This document shows positions 38,501 to 50,128 of a stretch of 64,000 bases of DNA, piece by piece (the stretch's first letter is position 1; each line of letters opens with the position of its first letter). Source of the stretch: Medakamo hakoo (lineage: Eukaryota; Chlorophyta; Trebouxiophyceae; Coccomyxaceae); NCBI GenBank assembly GCA_026636295.1, contig CP089454.1:558001-622000 (forward strand), given 5' to 3'. The translations under genes were made by a program, and so were the position numbers. Below the pieces are notes generated by a model. The model saw nothing but the letters and a program-made list of their open reading frames with translations, had not been told where the DNA came from and did not search any database.

Positions 38501-41500
38501 CGGCGCGGCGCACTTCGACGGGGGCGCGCGTCGCCACCCGCCACAGGGCGTCGCAGTAGTCGGCCGCGGCCACGCCGCGCGCGGCGCTGAGGGCCGACCG
38601 CGACGCCGCGTCGGCGACCGACCGGATGATGAGCGAGACAGCTTCCGACACGACGGCCGTGCGCTGGTCGGCCCAGGCGGCCGCGAGGGCGTCGCCGTCG
38701 GCCGCGGCGCCCGCGTTCGACGATTCCGCCAGGTCGGCCACGAGCGCGGCGTGCTTGTCGGGCGGCAGGGCGACCGTGACGGACAGCAGGCCCGCCCGCG
38801 CGGCGCCGTCGATCCGCAGGAACAGGTCGGTGCCCTCAAAGTCGCGCAGCGGCTTGTCGACCAGGCGGCGGACGCGGCCGTACGGGTGGAAGGGGTCCAA
38901 CCGGTCGGACAGCTCGCCGCGCGGGGTGGGGGCCGTGCACACCGTGCCGTGGCGGTCGAATTCCGTGCGGATGAGCGAGCGCAGCGCGGGTTCGGCCGCG
39001 ACTTCGGCGGCCAGGACGGCGCGCGCGCCGCGCAGGGCGGCTTCCGGATTCGTGAAGGGCGGGGACAGGGACGGCGCGAGCGCGGCCGCCGCGGCGTCCG
39101 GGCTGACGCCGCCGTGCGCGCCTGGGATGGGCGGCGTGCGGGCGTAACCCACCACAGCATTGTCCGCCATGGCCGCCGCGGACAGGCCAAACTTGTCGAT
39201 GAGCGGGTCGAGGCCGGCCCGCTTGCAGGTGGCGTACGCGCTCATGCGCACGGGGCGGCGCAGGCCTGCCGCCGACGGGGGTTTGCGGGCGGGGGGGCGG
39301 GGGGCGACGGTGGGTGCGGCGGCGCCGCCCTCTTCCATCGCGGCCGGGTCGGCGGGTGCGTCGCCGCCCTCTTCTTCGCCCGCGGGAGCGGCCGGCGGCG
39401 CGCCGCCCGCCGACGCGTCGCCGCCGCCACCACCGCCGCCGCCGCCACCACCACTCCCAAGGTTGAGCCGGCCCAGCTCAGCTTCAGCCAACGCCGCCGC
39501 CGCCGCGGCGGCGCGGGCCAGCTCGAAGCGGGCGTCGATGTCGGCGACGTCGTCGACCGTCGCCGCGCCCTCCAGCGCGCCCGCCGCTTCGGCCGCCGCG
39601 TCCCGCTCGGGCGCGGGCGCGGCCTCGTCGGCCGCGATGCGCGCGTACGCCCTGCCGCGCGCGGCCTTGCGCCGGGCCAGGGCCGCGTACGCGTCGGCCG
39701 CGTCCGCGACGGCCCAGAGCGCGTCCCAGCGGCGGGGCTTGCGCCCGGCCGCTTGGACGGTGCCCGCGGCGAAGGCCGGCTTGCCGGACCGGGACCGCTC
39801 CGCCTCTTCGCGCGCCGACGTCAGGACGGGCACGTCCGCGTCGCGCAGGGCGAGCAGGTCGCCCACGCCCGCCGGGCCTTTGGCGTGCGTCGCCAGCCAG
39901 GGCACTTCCAGCCGGTCGACCCACAGACCGCGCAGCGCGGCCCGGATGGACGCCACCAGCGAGGCGCGGCACCCCTCGTCCTTGCGCCACGCCCGGCGGG
40001 CGTCCTTGTCCCGGCGCCTGGCGATGGCGCGGCGGCCGAGCGACAGGTCCGTCACCCCGCCCTCCAACTCGTCCGGGCCGTACGCGGGGCGGCCGTCCGC
40101 GGGCGGGCCGTCGACTTCGCGGATGCCGTCCAGCACGAGGTCGCGGGGCAGCGAGGTCGGCGCGCCGTCGCCAAAGACGCGGTCGGCGACCCAGGCCGCC
40201 GCAGCGTCGAGGGCGTCATCGCCCACGTCCGGGGGCGGGCGGTGCGCGGCTTCTTGCAGCCGTTCCGGCACGTCCGCCGCGCGCACCGCATCGTCTTCGG
40301 GGCGGAGCATGTGGCGTTCGAGCGCCCCCGGCTCGACCGCGTCCGCGATGCGGGCGGCCCGCCGCGCGCGCGCCTTTTCAGACCGCTCCGCCACGTACGC
40401 TTCATACGCTTCCGCGTCGCCGTCAAAGGCGTCGGCGCGCAGCGCGTGGTCCTCCTCCTCGTCAGACGAGCCGCCCGGCCCGGGCTCACCGCGCTCCCCG
40501 CCCGGCGCGCCGGACGCGGCGGCCGCCCGGGCGTACCGCGCCAGCATCGTCTCCAGTTCCTCCTCCTCGCCAAACAAGTCCGCGAGTTCCTGGGCGACCG
40601 CGCCGACGGCGCCGCCCGCCGCCCGGCCCGCCCGGCGCGCGGCCTTGCGCTTCGCCTTCAGGGACCGGCGGTACGCGTCGCGCTCCTCGGGCGCCATGGC
40701 CGCGAGCGCGTCCTCGTCCAGCTCGTCCTCGTCCGCGATAAAGTCCGCCATCTCGTCGTCCTCGTCCGAGGACGAGTCGGACATGAAGATGTCGGAGTCG
40801 GCGGGCGCGGCGGGCACCGGCGCGTCTTCGGCTTCGTCGGCGGCGGGCGCGGAGGCCGGCGCTTCGTCCGGCGCTTCGTCCGGCGCCGCGTGCGTGGCGA
40901 CCTCGGCCGCTGGAGGCGGCGCGGGTGCAGCAGCCAGCGCGGCCGCGGGCGCCGGCGCCACGGGAGCAGCACCAGCGGCTTCTTCTTCCTCGTCGTCCGA
41001 CACGACGGCCCCGCCCGCCCGTGCGACGACGGGCGCGGCGGGCGCGGGCGCGGGCGGCACAGCCGTCGACGGCTCACCACCACCGCCCGCGCCACCGCCC
41101 ACCTCGCCCTTCTTGCGGATGCGGCGCCGCTGGGCGGGCGCGGGCCGCCGCACGCCCGGCACCTGGTTTTCTTCCAGCAGGTCGTAGTCTTCGTCGTCCA
41201 GGCGCAAGGCTTGGAGGCGCCTTTTCTTGCGGCGCCGCTCCCGGCGGCGGGCGGCTTCCGAGTCGTCAGAGGCATCGGCCCCGGGTTGGGCCGCAGCGCC
41301 GCCGTCGTCTTCCTCTTCTTCTTCCTCGTCGTCGTTGGCCAAGAAGCTGTCGGCGCCGCCTTCCTCCTCGTCGCCGTCCTCGTCCTCATCGTCCTCATCC
41401 GATGACTTCAGGACGGGCGTTTTAGACTGCGGGTTGAGTTGGGGGCGGGGGCGCGTGTTGTTTGGTGAGAGGCATTGGCAGCGGTCGCGTTTCCTCTCCC

Positions 41501-41886
41501 TCTCTCCCGCCCCTACCCTCCACGAACATCCAGCTCACCTTGCGCCGGCCGCGGGGGACGGGCTCCTCATCCGACTCTTCTGCAGCGTCGTCGACCATGG
41601 GCTGTTGTTTCGGTGGAAGGGGAGTTTTGGTGAGTCGATCGGCGCAGGAGCGGAGCGCGCTGGCGGCAAGCCGAAGGCAGCGCGCCGTGTTTGTTGTCGC
41701 GGCGTCCCACGGGCCGTTTCCTCGCCCGCACTGCGCAAGCGAGCAGCGCGCACGCAACCAGACTCCACGTACCTCAGCGGCCACCGGATCTGCGGCGGCG
41801 GGCGACGGCGGGTCGCTGGACGGCGCAGGCGCGTCGGCTGCAGCGCGGCCGTCGCTGCCGCTGCGAGCGGGCTCGTCGTCCGCCAT
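35571..41886 (-). CDS. SPT6: Transcription elongation factor SPT6
   Basis: My model is exons 41886-41773, 41601-41539 and 41426-35571. Both introns are phase 0 (GTACGT...ACAG and GTGAGC...GCAG), giving 2010 aa. The very acidic N-terminus (Glu/Asp runs, residues ~40-270) is typical. Further on come the helix-turn-helix and tex-like core, a YqgF/RNase H-like fold (VGCSGPDGRALRDVVTGVRDHI), the HhH region (YVAGLGPRKAAALLKCVAGLGG), an S1 domain, and a tandem SH2 tail (VKRPIAHPHFDNITEEEAVARLA; GEALLRPHPAGPHKLRLSLKLHAG; YFLGFVLP). Spt6 is a histone chaperone travelling with RNA polymerase II. A Pro/Gln/Tyr-rich end (YPYAQQGYGY) closes it. Inserts of Gly/Asp make it longer than animal Spt6. Confidence 0.93.
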
Positions 41887-42066
41887 CGCGACCGGCGGCA
41901 GCCTGCAGGCGCTAGGCGTGCAGGGTGGGGCGAGCGTCTACGCGTGTGTGAGGGGCGCAGCCAGGCCACACACAAGCGAACGCGCCCTTGCCGGCGGGCC
42001 AATGGCCTTGAAGTGTGTGTGTGCAGAGACAAAGACACGAACGGTGCTCCCCCTCACTCTTTTTTT

Positions 42067-45000
42067 TCACTCGACCGCGACCCCCGCGTCCGCCACCGTC
42101 ACCAGGAACGTGCGAACCTGCATCGGCCCCAGCTCCACCGTCAGTGGCCGGTCTCCACAGTCGACTGCGCACTCCAGGACCGGCTGCACAGGTGGCTTGA
42201 ACACAGCGCTCGCGCCGGCGTCCTCCCCACGACGCATCGGGCGCCCGACCCTCCAGGCCAGGCGGGGCGGCGCGTCCGCGGCCGCCCGGGCGCCGGACAG
42301 GCTGAGTTCCACGACAGCCGACGCCCGTGCGCCTCCCGGCAGGAGATCATGCAAGTCCACAGACGCTGGTTGAGAAAGGTCCGGGTGTTCGCCCGCACCG
42401 AACAGGTGGGCGACGCGGACGAGCAGCTGGCCGCCCCCGCCGTCGGCCGGCGCGAGCGTGAGCAAGTGGAGGTTGGGCGGCAGGGGCGGGGGAGGCGTCG
42501 GCGGCGGCGTGGTCGGCCCGCCCTGTGCCAGGGCCTCCACGGCGTCCGCCTGCGTCACCACGCCGACCAGCAGCGGGCGGGAGGCGGGCAAAGCCGCCGT
42601 CCGCCAGGCGGCGGTGAGCGGGGGACCCGCGCCGCCCGCGACGAGCGTGTGCGCCCCGGACGCGACCAGGCCGCCGCAGCCGCACTCCCTGCACCCGCAC
42701 GCCGTCTCGTTCAGGTGTTCCCCCACGCCCCGGGCGTCGTCGTGGGCCAGGCGGCGGTGGACCATGACTTCGACGGCGCCGTCGATGAGCGACGCCGCGC
42801 CTTGGGCCCGGTCGGTGACCAGGCCAAAGCCGCGCCCGCCGCCCCCTCCGTCCACTTCCTCCAACAGCGCGCCGGCCGTGATGGGGTAGTAATTGCCGGC
42901 GACGGGCGACGTCACGTTGAGGGCCCAGGTGGGGCGGGCGTCCCGCATGCGGGTCAGCAGGCGGCGGCCATTGGAGTCGGTCGCCAGCGACCCGCGGGTG
43001 TCCAGGTCGGTCGCGTACTCGAGCACGACCTCGCGCCCCGTCCCATCCGCCGGCAGCGGGCCCGCCGTCCACTCCACTTCCAGGCCGCCGTCTTCGATGG
43101 CCAGGCCCGCCCACGTCCGCACGACGGCCGCCGCCCAGGGCCCGAAATCCAGGCGGACTTCAGCCAGGACAGGGCCGGACAGGGCGGTGGTGGGCGCGCC
43201 TTCATCACCCGCCGTGCGCAGGTCGTGGCGCGAGTGGGGGCGGAAAATGTACGCCCCGGACGGCGAGCCCCACTCTCCGTCGGGCGTGCCGGGCGCGGCG
43301 TGGGATGCGGGACTGCCATCCGACGCGTTGTACCAGGCCATGGACAGCTGGAGGGCCATGTCGGCGCCGGCGGGGGTGGAGAGGGACGCCGGCGCGCCGG
43401 TCGCGGGGTCGAGGTGGAGGACCGCGGCGGACGCGGCGGACGACGCGCCCGCGCCGGCCGGGCGGAGGGCGACACGCGCCGCGGACGGTGACGCCGCCGC
43501 CCCGCCACCACCAGGCCACCGCCCCACCACGCCAGCCATGGCAGCAGCGCCGTCGTCGCCAGCCGCGGCCGGGGAAATGACAAACGCGGCGGTCAACAGG
43601 GGGGGCAGGCCGTCCGCGACCCAGACCAGCTCGGCGCCGGGCGCGTCGTCGGCCGCCGCGCCGCCCGCAGCGATGAGCGACGCCGCCGCGCGGCCGGCGC
43701 CAGTGCCGACGGCCTGGATCTGGGACGGGATGGCTTCGCCGCCCGGCCCCGTCACCTTCCAGGACTCGCCCGCCGCTGGTGGCGCGACCGGCACGCGCAC
43801 GCCCGCGCTCCGGCGCCGGGCCAGGGAATTGTACACCAGCACCGCAAAGGGGGTGCGGGCGCGGGACGACGCCGCCGTCGGCGCGCAGACAGACGCGTTC
43901 AGGGACCGGCACCACTGGACGTGCGGGACGGACGGGCGCGGCGGCGGCGGAGCAGCGCTGCTGCCGCCACCGCCCGCCGCCTGGCGCAGCATGGCCTGGC
44001 CGACCAGCGCCTGCAGCGCGTCCCGCCCGGCCTCGATCCGCGCCGCGTAATCGCACGCCACGTGCTGTTGGGACGTCCCAGACACGGCATCGTGGTGCTG
44101 ACCCAACGCCGCGGCTTCGGACAGCGTATCCAGGGGGCCCGCCCACGCGTCGCCCGCCTCGCCACCGCCGGCCACCACCGCGGCCGCGGCCATCTGACGG
44201 GCCGCCGCCAGCTCCGCGCCCGCCAGTCGAATGTTGCGTTTCAACGCAGGACGCGAGGCAAAGTAACCCGTCCAGTAACAGGTCGGGCAGTCGGCGTACG
44301 GGAAAAAGTCGTCCGTTTTCAGCGGCCAGGAGGCCGGGCCGGCGCCGGCGCGGGCGCGCACGTACGCGGCGGGCGTGGAGTAGAACGCGTTGACGCGGCC
44401 GTCCGCGTTGACGTAATGGATCAGCCTGTCCAGGCTTTTGAACGAAATGGCGGCGGACGCGTACTGGAAGTCGGAGCCTTGCGGGACGATGACGTCGACC
44501 GTGGGCGGGTCCGGCCCGCCGCCGTCCTGGACCGCGGTCGACGCAGCGAGGTCGAGCGCGCCTTGCACAAACGCGTCCACTTTCGAGGCCACGTTCCAGC
44601 CGTCGAACGCGCACACGTTGTCGATGATCGGGTCGTCCGGCTGGCCCCAATCGAAGTTGAAGCCGGGCAGCGGGCCGTAGTTGCCCGACTTGAAGTTGGA
44701 GGCCAGGACGTCGGCGCCGTCCCCGTACGACGGCTCGCCCCGCCACACGTGTTCGAGCGCCTGGTGCGCCGACCGGACGGCCATGTCCTGGTAGTCCGCC
44801 CGCCCAAAGAACAGGGCGTCAAAGCCGAGGGCGCCCGTCAACAGTCCGGCCTGCGTGGCGGAGTGGCCAAACGGGTCGATCTGCCAGCCGATGGTGGGCA
44901 GGGCCGACGGACCAAACGTCTGGGCCAGCCAGGCGTGGCCGCGCGCGGTCTGGTCGACCATGTCCTCCCAGAACGCGGCCGCTTCGTCGTGCTGGACCCA

Positions 45001-45539
45001 GCCGCCGTTGACGAATTGCAGGCGGCCCGAGGAGACGAGGGACCGGACGGACGACCGGGTGGCCTCACCCTGTTCGGCCCACCACCGGGCGAAGAAGGCG
45101 ACCTCGCCGTAGATGAACGTGCGGTCGGGGTTGGCCTGGAGCGCGGCGACGACGGCGTCCAGGACGAACTGGACGCCGGCGACCTGGTGGCCTTGGTTCG
45201 ACCCGAAATAGTACTGGTCGACGGTTTTGAGCCAGCCCGCGTCGTCATGGGTGTGGGGGACGATGTGGACGTTGATGACGCCGGGCCGGCTGTGCGAGGG
45301 GAGGAGGCAGGAGGCAGGAGGGAGGAGGGGAGGGGAGGTCGTGAGTGGTGGGAGCGCGCGCTGTGCCGCCTTCTCGTTTCGTCCCTCACCCACAACGCAC
45401 GCCTCCCACCCACTCACCGTCCAGCCGTCGTGTTGTACGAGCTGGGTACGCACTGGCGGCCGGAAAAGGCGGCGGAGGCGGGCGCAGCCAGCAGGGCGGC
45501 CGCGGCCAGGCAGAGGCATTGGTGCGCGAGCGATGGCAT
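42067..45539 (-). CDS. MAN2B1: Lysosomal/vacuolar-type alpha-mannosidase (GH38), copy 1
   Basis: Exons 45539-45418 and 45289-42067 (GTGAGTGG...ACAG, phase 2) give 1114 aa. Signal peptide in the first ~24 residues (MPSLAHQCLCLAAAALLAAP), then YNTTAGR. The catalytic GH38 domain has INVHIVPHTHDDAGWLKTVDQYY (zinc His/Asp) and GWQIDPFGHSATQ with the nucleophile Asp, plus FVNGGWVQHDEA. The mid and C-terminal beta domains are complete (HQHDAVSGTSQQHV; NETACGCRECGCGG). It removes alpha-mannose from N-glycans in an acidic compartment. The paralogue at 53376-57073 has its first intron at the same codon position. Confidence 0.93.
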
Positions 45540-45992
45540 GGTGTGGTTGAGGGGCGTCGCCGCGGGTGAAGCAGACGGGGACGGGAAGTGCGGTGGCTTT
45601 GTGCGTGGACACCGGTGTGTGTGCACAGCACGGCTGCAAGGTGGGCTCGCGCGCGCCTCCACGCCCTCCCCAGGGCCGTCGGAAGATTTGCTGGAGAAGG
45701 AAGGTTTGGACCGACCCTCTCCCCCCCTTTTTTTGTCACTCTCCCTATACCCGTCCGTCCGGGAAACAACACACCCTCTCGAAAATGGCGGCCGGCGACC
45801 GGTGCACCGCGCCTGCCGGCCCAGGACCGTCCTCCGCCCGACCTCAAAAACGGACCAAGCGGGCATCGTACGCCCAGCGCAAGCGGGTGCGTTTCTCTGC
45901 GAGTCTAGTAAAAGCGCTGCGCAGCCGCCGCCCGCGAGCTCCTCGCCCCCCGCCCGCACACAATCCCTCACTCCCTGTCCACCGCTCACCTC
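45540..45992. promoter_or_regulatory. Divergent promoter of mannosidase 1 and UTP18
   Basis: About 450 bp between divergent starts. A CTAGTAAAA motif lies at about 45903-45911, some 85 bp before the UTP18 ATG. A T-run and CCTATACCC near 45730-45755 are the only other low-GC elements. No gene seen. Confidence 0.4.
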
Positions 45993-47720
45993 ATGGCTCA
46001 CCAGGTCGAGGAACTAGAGGCCAAGCTGTTTGGGCCGGCGAGCTATGAGCCGACGGCCGGCTTTGGCCAGGAACTTTGCGACGGCAGCGACGGCGAGCGC
46101 GACGGCAATGCGCCGCCGCCGCTCCTGTTTTTCGAGGACCGGGACGGCGGTGGGGACGGGGCTGCTGGGACTGCCGATGCGCCGTCGTCACCACGCCGTC
46201 CGCGCACCCGGGCCAGAGCGGCGGCGGGTGGCGAGGACGCCGCCGCTGACGCTCCCGCGCCACCTCCGCGCACGCCTGCGACCACCACGACGACGACCAC
46301 CGCCGCACCTGCCTGGCACGACCCGTTCACCGCCGCGTCCACGGTCGACGTGGCGGCCGGCCCGGCCCGCTTGCGCAAACTGCGCGCGCACGAGGGTGAA
46401 GCCCAGCTGGGCGGGGATGACTACGAAGCCCGGCTGCGGGCGCGGTTTGCGTCGACGTACCAGCACACGGGCTGGGCCGCCGCCGCCAAGAAAGCGGCGG
46501 CCAAGGCGGCCAAGGCGGCGGCGGCGGCGGGTGCGGCCGCTGACGCGCCCACATCGGCAGAGGCCCTGCTGGCGTCGGGTGCAGCGTTGCTCGCCCGGCC
46601 CGCGAGCGCGGGCGGCGCCGCCGCCACTGCAGCGCCGCTGGCCCCGGGCCGCCTGGAGATCACGCGCCTCCCGGACGCAAACGCGTCCGCCCCGTCCGAC
46701 GCCGTCGTCCAGGCCGTCGCCTTCCACCCGGGCGGCCAGGTGCTACTGACGGCCGGCTTTGACAAAGCCCTCCGCTTTTTCCAGGCGGACGGCTTGGCCG
46801 GCGCGCACTTGCAGACGGTCCACCTGCGGGATTGCCCCATCCATGCCGCGGCCTTTGCACGCGGTGGCGACGCCGTCATCGCGACCGGCCGCCGCCCCTT
46901 TTTCTACGTGCTGGACCTAGCGTCTGGACGGGCGCACCGCGTGGGGCCCCTCCCCGGGCGGGCGGAAAAGTCGTGGGAACGCTTCGCGGCGGCCGACGCG
47001 CCCGGCGCCGACCTGTTGGCCCTGGTCGGCGACCGCGGCACAGTCCCCCTCTTCTCCCTGCGCAGCCGCTCGCCCGTCGGCGAGCTGCGCCACGCCGGGT
47101 CCGTCCGGACGGCCGCCTTTGACCCGGCCGACTCCACGGGCCACACCCTGCTGACGGCCGGCGGCGACGGCGTCGTGCACACGTGGGACCTGCGGACGCG
47201 CACGTGCGTGCGCCGGGACGTGGACGAAGGCTCCCTCTCCGTGTCCGCCCTGGCGCCCTCCGTCACGGGCGCGCTGGCGACGGGCTCCACGTCCGGTGTC
47301 GTCAACGTGTACCGCCGTGGTCAGGACGGCAGCCTGGGCGGTGGCAACGCGTCCGTGGGCGCGTGGGCCGGCGCGGGCGGCGCGCCGTCCGCCGCGACCG
47401 CCTCGCCCGCCGAGCCCGCCACCCCCACCCCCGCCTCCCGCCCGGCACCCGCCCGCGCCCTGATGAACCTGGCGACGACCATCGACACGCTGGCCTGGGC
47501 ACCGTCCGGCGCCGTCCTGGCCGTGGGTTCCCGCCTGGCGGCCGATGGGTTGAGGCTCGTCCACGGCGGGTCGCTGACTGTGTTTCCCAACTGGCCGACG
47601 TCGCGCACGCCGTTGGGGCACGTGCACTGCGCCGCGTTCTCACCTGGAGGTGGCATCCTCGCCGCGGGCACAGCCAAAGGGCGGGTGCTGGCGTACAGGC
47701 TGCACGACCTGCCGATCTGA
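45993..47720 (+). CDS. UTP18: UTP18-like SSU processome WD40 protein
   Basis: A single exon of 575 aa. The N-terminus has EELEAKLFG, typical of Utp18, and WHDPFTA...RKLRAHEGEAQLGGDDYEARLRARFASTYQHTGWAA. That is the conserved Utp18 pre-propeller block. WD40 blades follow: DAVVQAVAFHPGGQVLLTAGFDKALRFFQADG, AAFARGGDAVIATGRRPFFYVLDL, LRHAGSVRTAAFDP, HTLLTAGGDGVVHTWDLRTRTC, and a final FSPGGGILAAGTAKGRVLAYRL. Utp18 is a U3 snoRNP/SSU processome component that recruits the exosome during 18S rRNA maturation. An Ala/Thr/Pro-rich insert separates blades late in the protein. TGTAA follows the stop at 47729-47733. Confidence 0.85.
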   Translation: MAHQVEELEAKLFGPASYEPTAGFGQELCDGSDGERDGNAPPPLLFFEDRDGGGDGAAGTADAPSSPRRPRTRARAAAGGEDAAADAPAPPPRTPATTTTTTTAAPAWHDPFTAASTVDVAAGPARLRKLRAHEGEAQLGGDDYEARLRARFASTYQHTGWAAAAKKAAAKAAKAAAAAGAAADAPTSAEALLASGAALLARPASAGGAAATAAPLAPGRLEITRLPDANASAPSDAVVQAVAFHPGGQVLLTAGFDKALRFFQADGLAGAHLQTVHLRDCPIHAAAFARGGDAVIATGRRPFFYVLDLASGRAHRVGPLPGRAEKSWERFAAADAPGADLLALVGDRGTVPLFSLRSRSPVGELRHAGSVRTAAFDPADSTGHTLLTAGGDGVVHTWDLRTRTCVRRDVDEGSLSVSALAPSVTGALATGSTSGVVNVYRRGQDGSLGGGNASVGAWAGAGGAPSAATASPAEPATPTPASRPAPARALMNLATTIDTLAWAPSGAVLAVGSRLAADGLRLVHGGSLTVFPNWPTSRTPLGHVHCAAFSPGGGILAAGTAKGRVLAYRLHDLPI

Positions 47721-47767
47721 GAGCATTTTGTAAAAAAAAAATTGTGCTGTGTCCTATCTCGTGTGTT

Positions 47768-49132
47768 TCATTTCACGCACTCCGTCTCTGCCGACGCCGC
47801 CAACACCCGTCCATCCACGGCCACGAGCGAGTCGCACACATGCTCCGCCGCGCCCGCGTCTGGGTCCAACCACCGGCACCAACTCCGCGTCACCTGAATG
47901 AGGTTGTGGGCGGCGACGCCGCGCGTGGGTGTGGCGCGGTAGCACACATCCAGCCGGCGCCAGGGCAGCGAACGCAGGCCCTCCAAAATGGCCGCCACCT
48001 CTGTCCGCTCCAAAGGAGAGGCGCCAGGCCCCGCGGGCGCGGCAGCCTCGGCAGCGGGCCCGTCCCTGCGGCGGTCTGGGTGGCTGAACGCGGACTCGAG
48101 CCCGCTGTCCGACACGACGCCCTTGCCGCGCGGCAGGTCGGCCGGCAGTTCGTCAGTGTAGCGCAGCGACGCGTTGGCCCACCCGACGAGGTGGTCGCCG
48201 CCCGAGTTGGCGTACGCGGCCCGCGCCGGGAAGGCGGCCAGCGCCCGCAAAAAGGGCAGGTCCCCGGGCGTGTCCTGGGCCATCCGCACCAACAGCGGCG
48301 GCGCGCCCGCGCCCTCGTCCCCGTCCCGCAAGAAAAACTGGCGCCCTGTCCGGCCCATGGTCGCGGACACGGGACCGTCCAGCGCGGCGGCCAGGGCGCG
48401 CGGCGGGCGCAGCCACGCCACGAGCGGGACCTGGGCGGCGGAGGAGGGCGAGCCCGTGCAGCCCGCGTGTGGCGTCGCGATGCTCGTGAAGGCGACGGGG
48501 CGCAGGCCGGCGATGGTGGGGCGGCCACCACCACCGCCGCCGGTCCCGTCCTCAAACAGGTGGGCGACCGCGTTGCGGGCGACGAGCCCGCCCATGGAGT
48601 GGCCGACGACGGAAATCCTGTCCAGGGGTGGCGCGCCGACCGCCTTTCGCGCCGCCTGCTCCGCTGCGACGGCGGCCCGGACTTCGGCGGCCACGCGCGC
48701 GCCGCACACGTCCACGCCCTCAAACGTCCCGCGCGGCCCGGCCGTCTCCAACGCGTTGGCGGTCGACGCCAGGACGGCCAGGCCGCGGCCATCTGCTCCG
48801 GTGCGGCGGTTCAGGGCGTCAATGATGTACCGCCAGTTGTTGGGCGAGCCGACGATGCCGTGGACGAGGACGACGAGGTGGGACGGGTGCGGGTGGATGG
48901 ATGGGTTGACGGACAGAGGGGTGGTCGGCGGTGGGAGCGGCGGAGGGCGGGTGCTGCTCGTCGAGGCAGAGGCGGTGCCCGCGGACGTCGCCACCGGGCC
49001 ACCAACTCCTTCTTTGCTCACGCCACTGGGGAGGCTTGTAGCGACGCCCATGACGCCCACAGGAAGCGGCTTGGCACGCGCACACAGCCTGGGTGGTGGG
49101 CACGGCGGTGGCCGAACTGGTCGCTGGATCAT
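47768..49132 (-). CDS. DUF676-type serine lipase/esterase (ROG1-like)
   Basis: A single exon of 454 aa from the first ATG. A Ser/Thr/Pro leader (about residues 1-60) precedes an alpha/beta-hydrolase core: HLVVLVHGIVGSPNNWRYI (oxyanion strand), RISVVGHSMGGLVARNAV with the catalytic serine in GHSMGG, VAFTSIATPHAG and, late, a histidine-containing NLIQVTR segment. This is the pattern of DUF676 lipases (yeast Rog1, plant homologues), thought to act on glycerolipids. The exact substrate is unknown. The start may serve as a weak targeting leader. It shares a ~130-bp divergent promoter with MED6. Confidence 0.82.
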   Translation of the reverse strand: MIQRPVRPPPCPPPRLCARAKPLPVGVMGVATSLPSGVSKEGVGGPVATSAGTASASTSSTRPPPLPPPTTPLSVNPSIHPHPSHLVVLVHGIVGSPNNWRYIIDALNRRTGADGRGLAVLASTANALETAGPRGTFEGVDVCGARVAAEVRAAVAAEQAARKAVGAPPLDRISVVGHSMGGLVARNAVAHLFEDGTGGGGGGRPTIAGLRPVAFTSIATPHAGCTGSPSSAAQVPLVAWLRPPRALAAALDGPVSATMGRTGRQFFLRDGDEGAGAPPLLVRMAQDTPGDLPFLRALAAFPARAAYANSGGDHLVGWANASLRYTDELPADLPRGKGVVSDSGLESAFSHPDRRRDGPAAEAAAPAGPGASPLERTEVAAILEGLRSLPWRRLDVCYRATPTRGVAAHNLIQVTRSWCRWLDPDAGAAEHVCDSLVAVDGRVLAASAETECVK

Positions 49133-49259
49133 CGCAGTGACGACCAAACAGAGCGCGCGCTCTGCCCGTCAGTCTCCTTTTCTTTGTCCCGTCCGTGCGG
49201 ACGAGGGGTGGACGACGTGCGACGGGCGCGCTCGCGCCTGCGCCCGGACATCCTCACGC

Positions 49260-50009
49260 ATGGCGACCGACCCGCCACCCGACCTGACTGCCACCCAGTG
49301 GCGGGACGACGCCTGGCTGGCGAGTTTCCCACTCACGCCCGCGACGGCACTCGATTATTTCGCGGGTTCACCCTTTTACGACCGCGGGTGCCTGAACGAA
49401 CAAGCCCGGGTCAGAGGGCTGAGGGTGGACGAGCTGAGCAGGCAAGTTTGTTTGGGGCTGTGGACGTGCCGGCGTCGTGTTTGCCGAGGCATGCGTTTTT
49501 TTTTGGTCACGCGTCCCCCTCCCTCTCCCCATCACTCTCTCTCCTCCAGTCTATCCGGCCCGGAGTACGCCCTCACTGCCGCCGAACCGCCGCACCTGTT
49601 CATCATCGCCCGCCGGTGGCGTACCCCTGGTGCCGCTCCAGCACCGCAAGCCGCGTACTACATCTTGGCCGGCTCCATCTACCAGGCCCCTCCCCTGGGT
49701 TCCATCCTCTCGGCCCGCCTTGACCGGTGCCTGTGGACGATCAAAGCCGCGTTCGCGCGCATGCGGGCGGACTTGGACCCGCTGGCCAGTGCTGAAAGAG
49801 CTGCGGAGGCGGCGGCTGAAGCGGGTGGTGGTGGTGACGACGCACAACCGGCCACGAGGCGGGTGCCGCCGCCCCGGCGCTACACAGACGCAGAGCGGGT
49901 ACGCATGGAGACGGCGGACCGGGTGATTGCGCATGTGCTGGGTTCTTTGGACGGGGAGGCGGCTGGCAAGGAGGCAGCAGCCGATGAGGGCGCCATGGCC
50001 GTGGAATGA
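49260..50009 (+). CDS. MED6: Mediator complex subunit MED6
   Basis: Exons 49260-49441 and 49550-50009 give 213 aa. The donor is AG|GCAAGT, a textbook GC-AG intron (phase 2), ending TCCAG. Joining yields DELS-SLSGPEYALTAAEPPHLFII, which matches the MED6 core. DDAWLASFPLTPATALDYFAGSPFYD near the start and AAYYILAGSIYQAPPLGSILSARLDRCLWTIKAAF further on are diagnostic. MED6 sits in the Mediator head and contacts RNA polymerase II. The intron length is a multiple of three without a stop, so read-through would insert 36 residues into the conserved core, which argues for splicing. TGTAA lies at 50026-50030. Confidence 0.9.
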   Translation: MATDPPPDLTATQWRDDAWLASFPLTPATALDYFAGSPFYDRGCLNEQARVRGLRVDELSRQVCLGLWTCRRRVCRGMRFFLVTRPPPSPHHSLSSSLSGPEYALTAAEPPHLFIIARRWRTPGAAPAPQAAYYILAGSIYQAPPLGSILSARLDRCLWTIKAAFARMRADLDPLASAERAAEAAAEAGGGGDDAQPATRRVPPPRRYTDAERVRMETADRVIAHVLGSLDGEAAGKEAAADEGAMAVE

Positions 50010-50128
50010 GAGATTCTTCTTAGCGTGTAATTGAAAAAAAAAATGTGTAGCTGTTTTGTCTAAAAAATCTACAGGCGGCGGCGAGGCCTGGGCCGCGCCG
50101 CCTGGATTTCAAGCGGGGAGCGGGCCAC

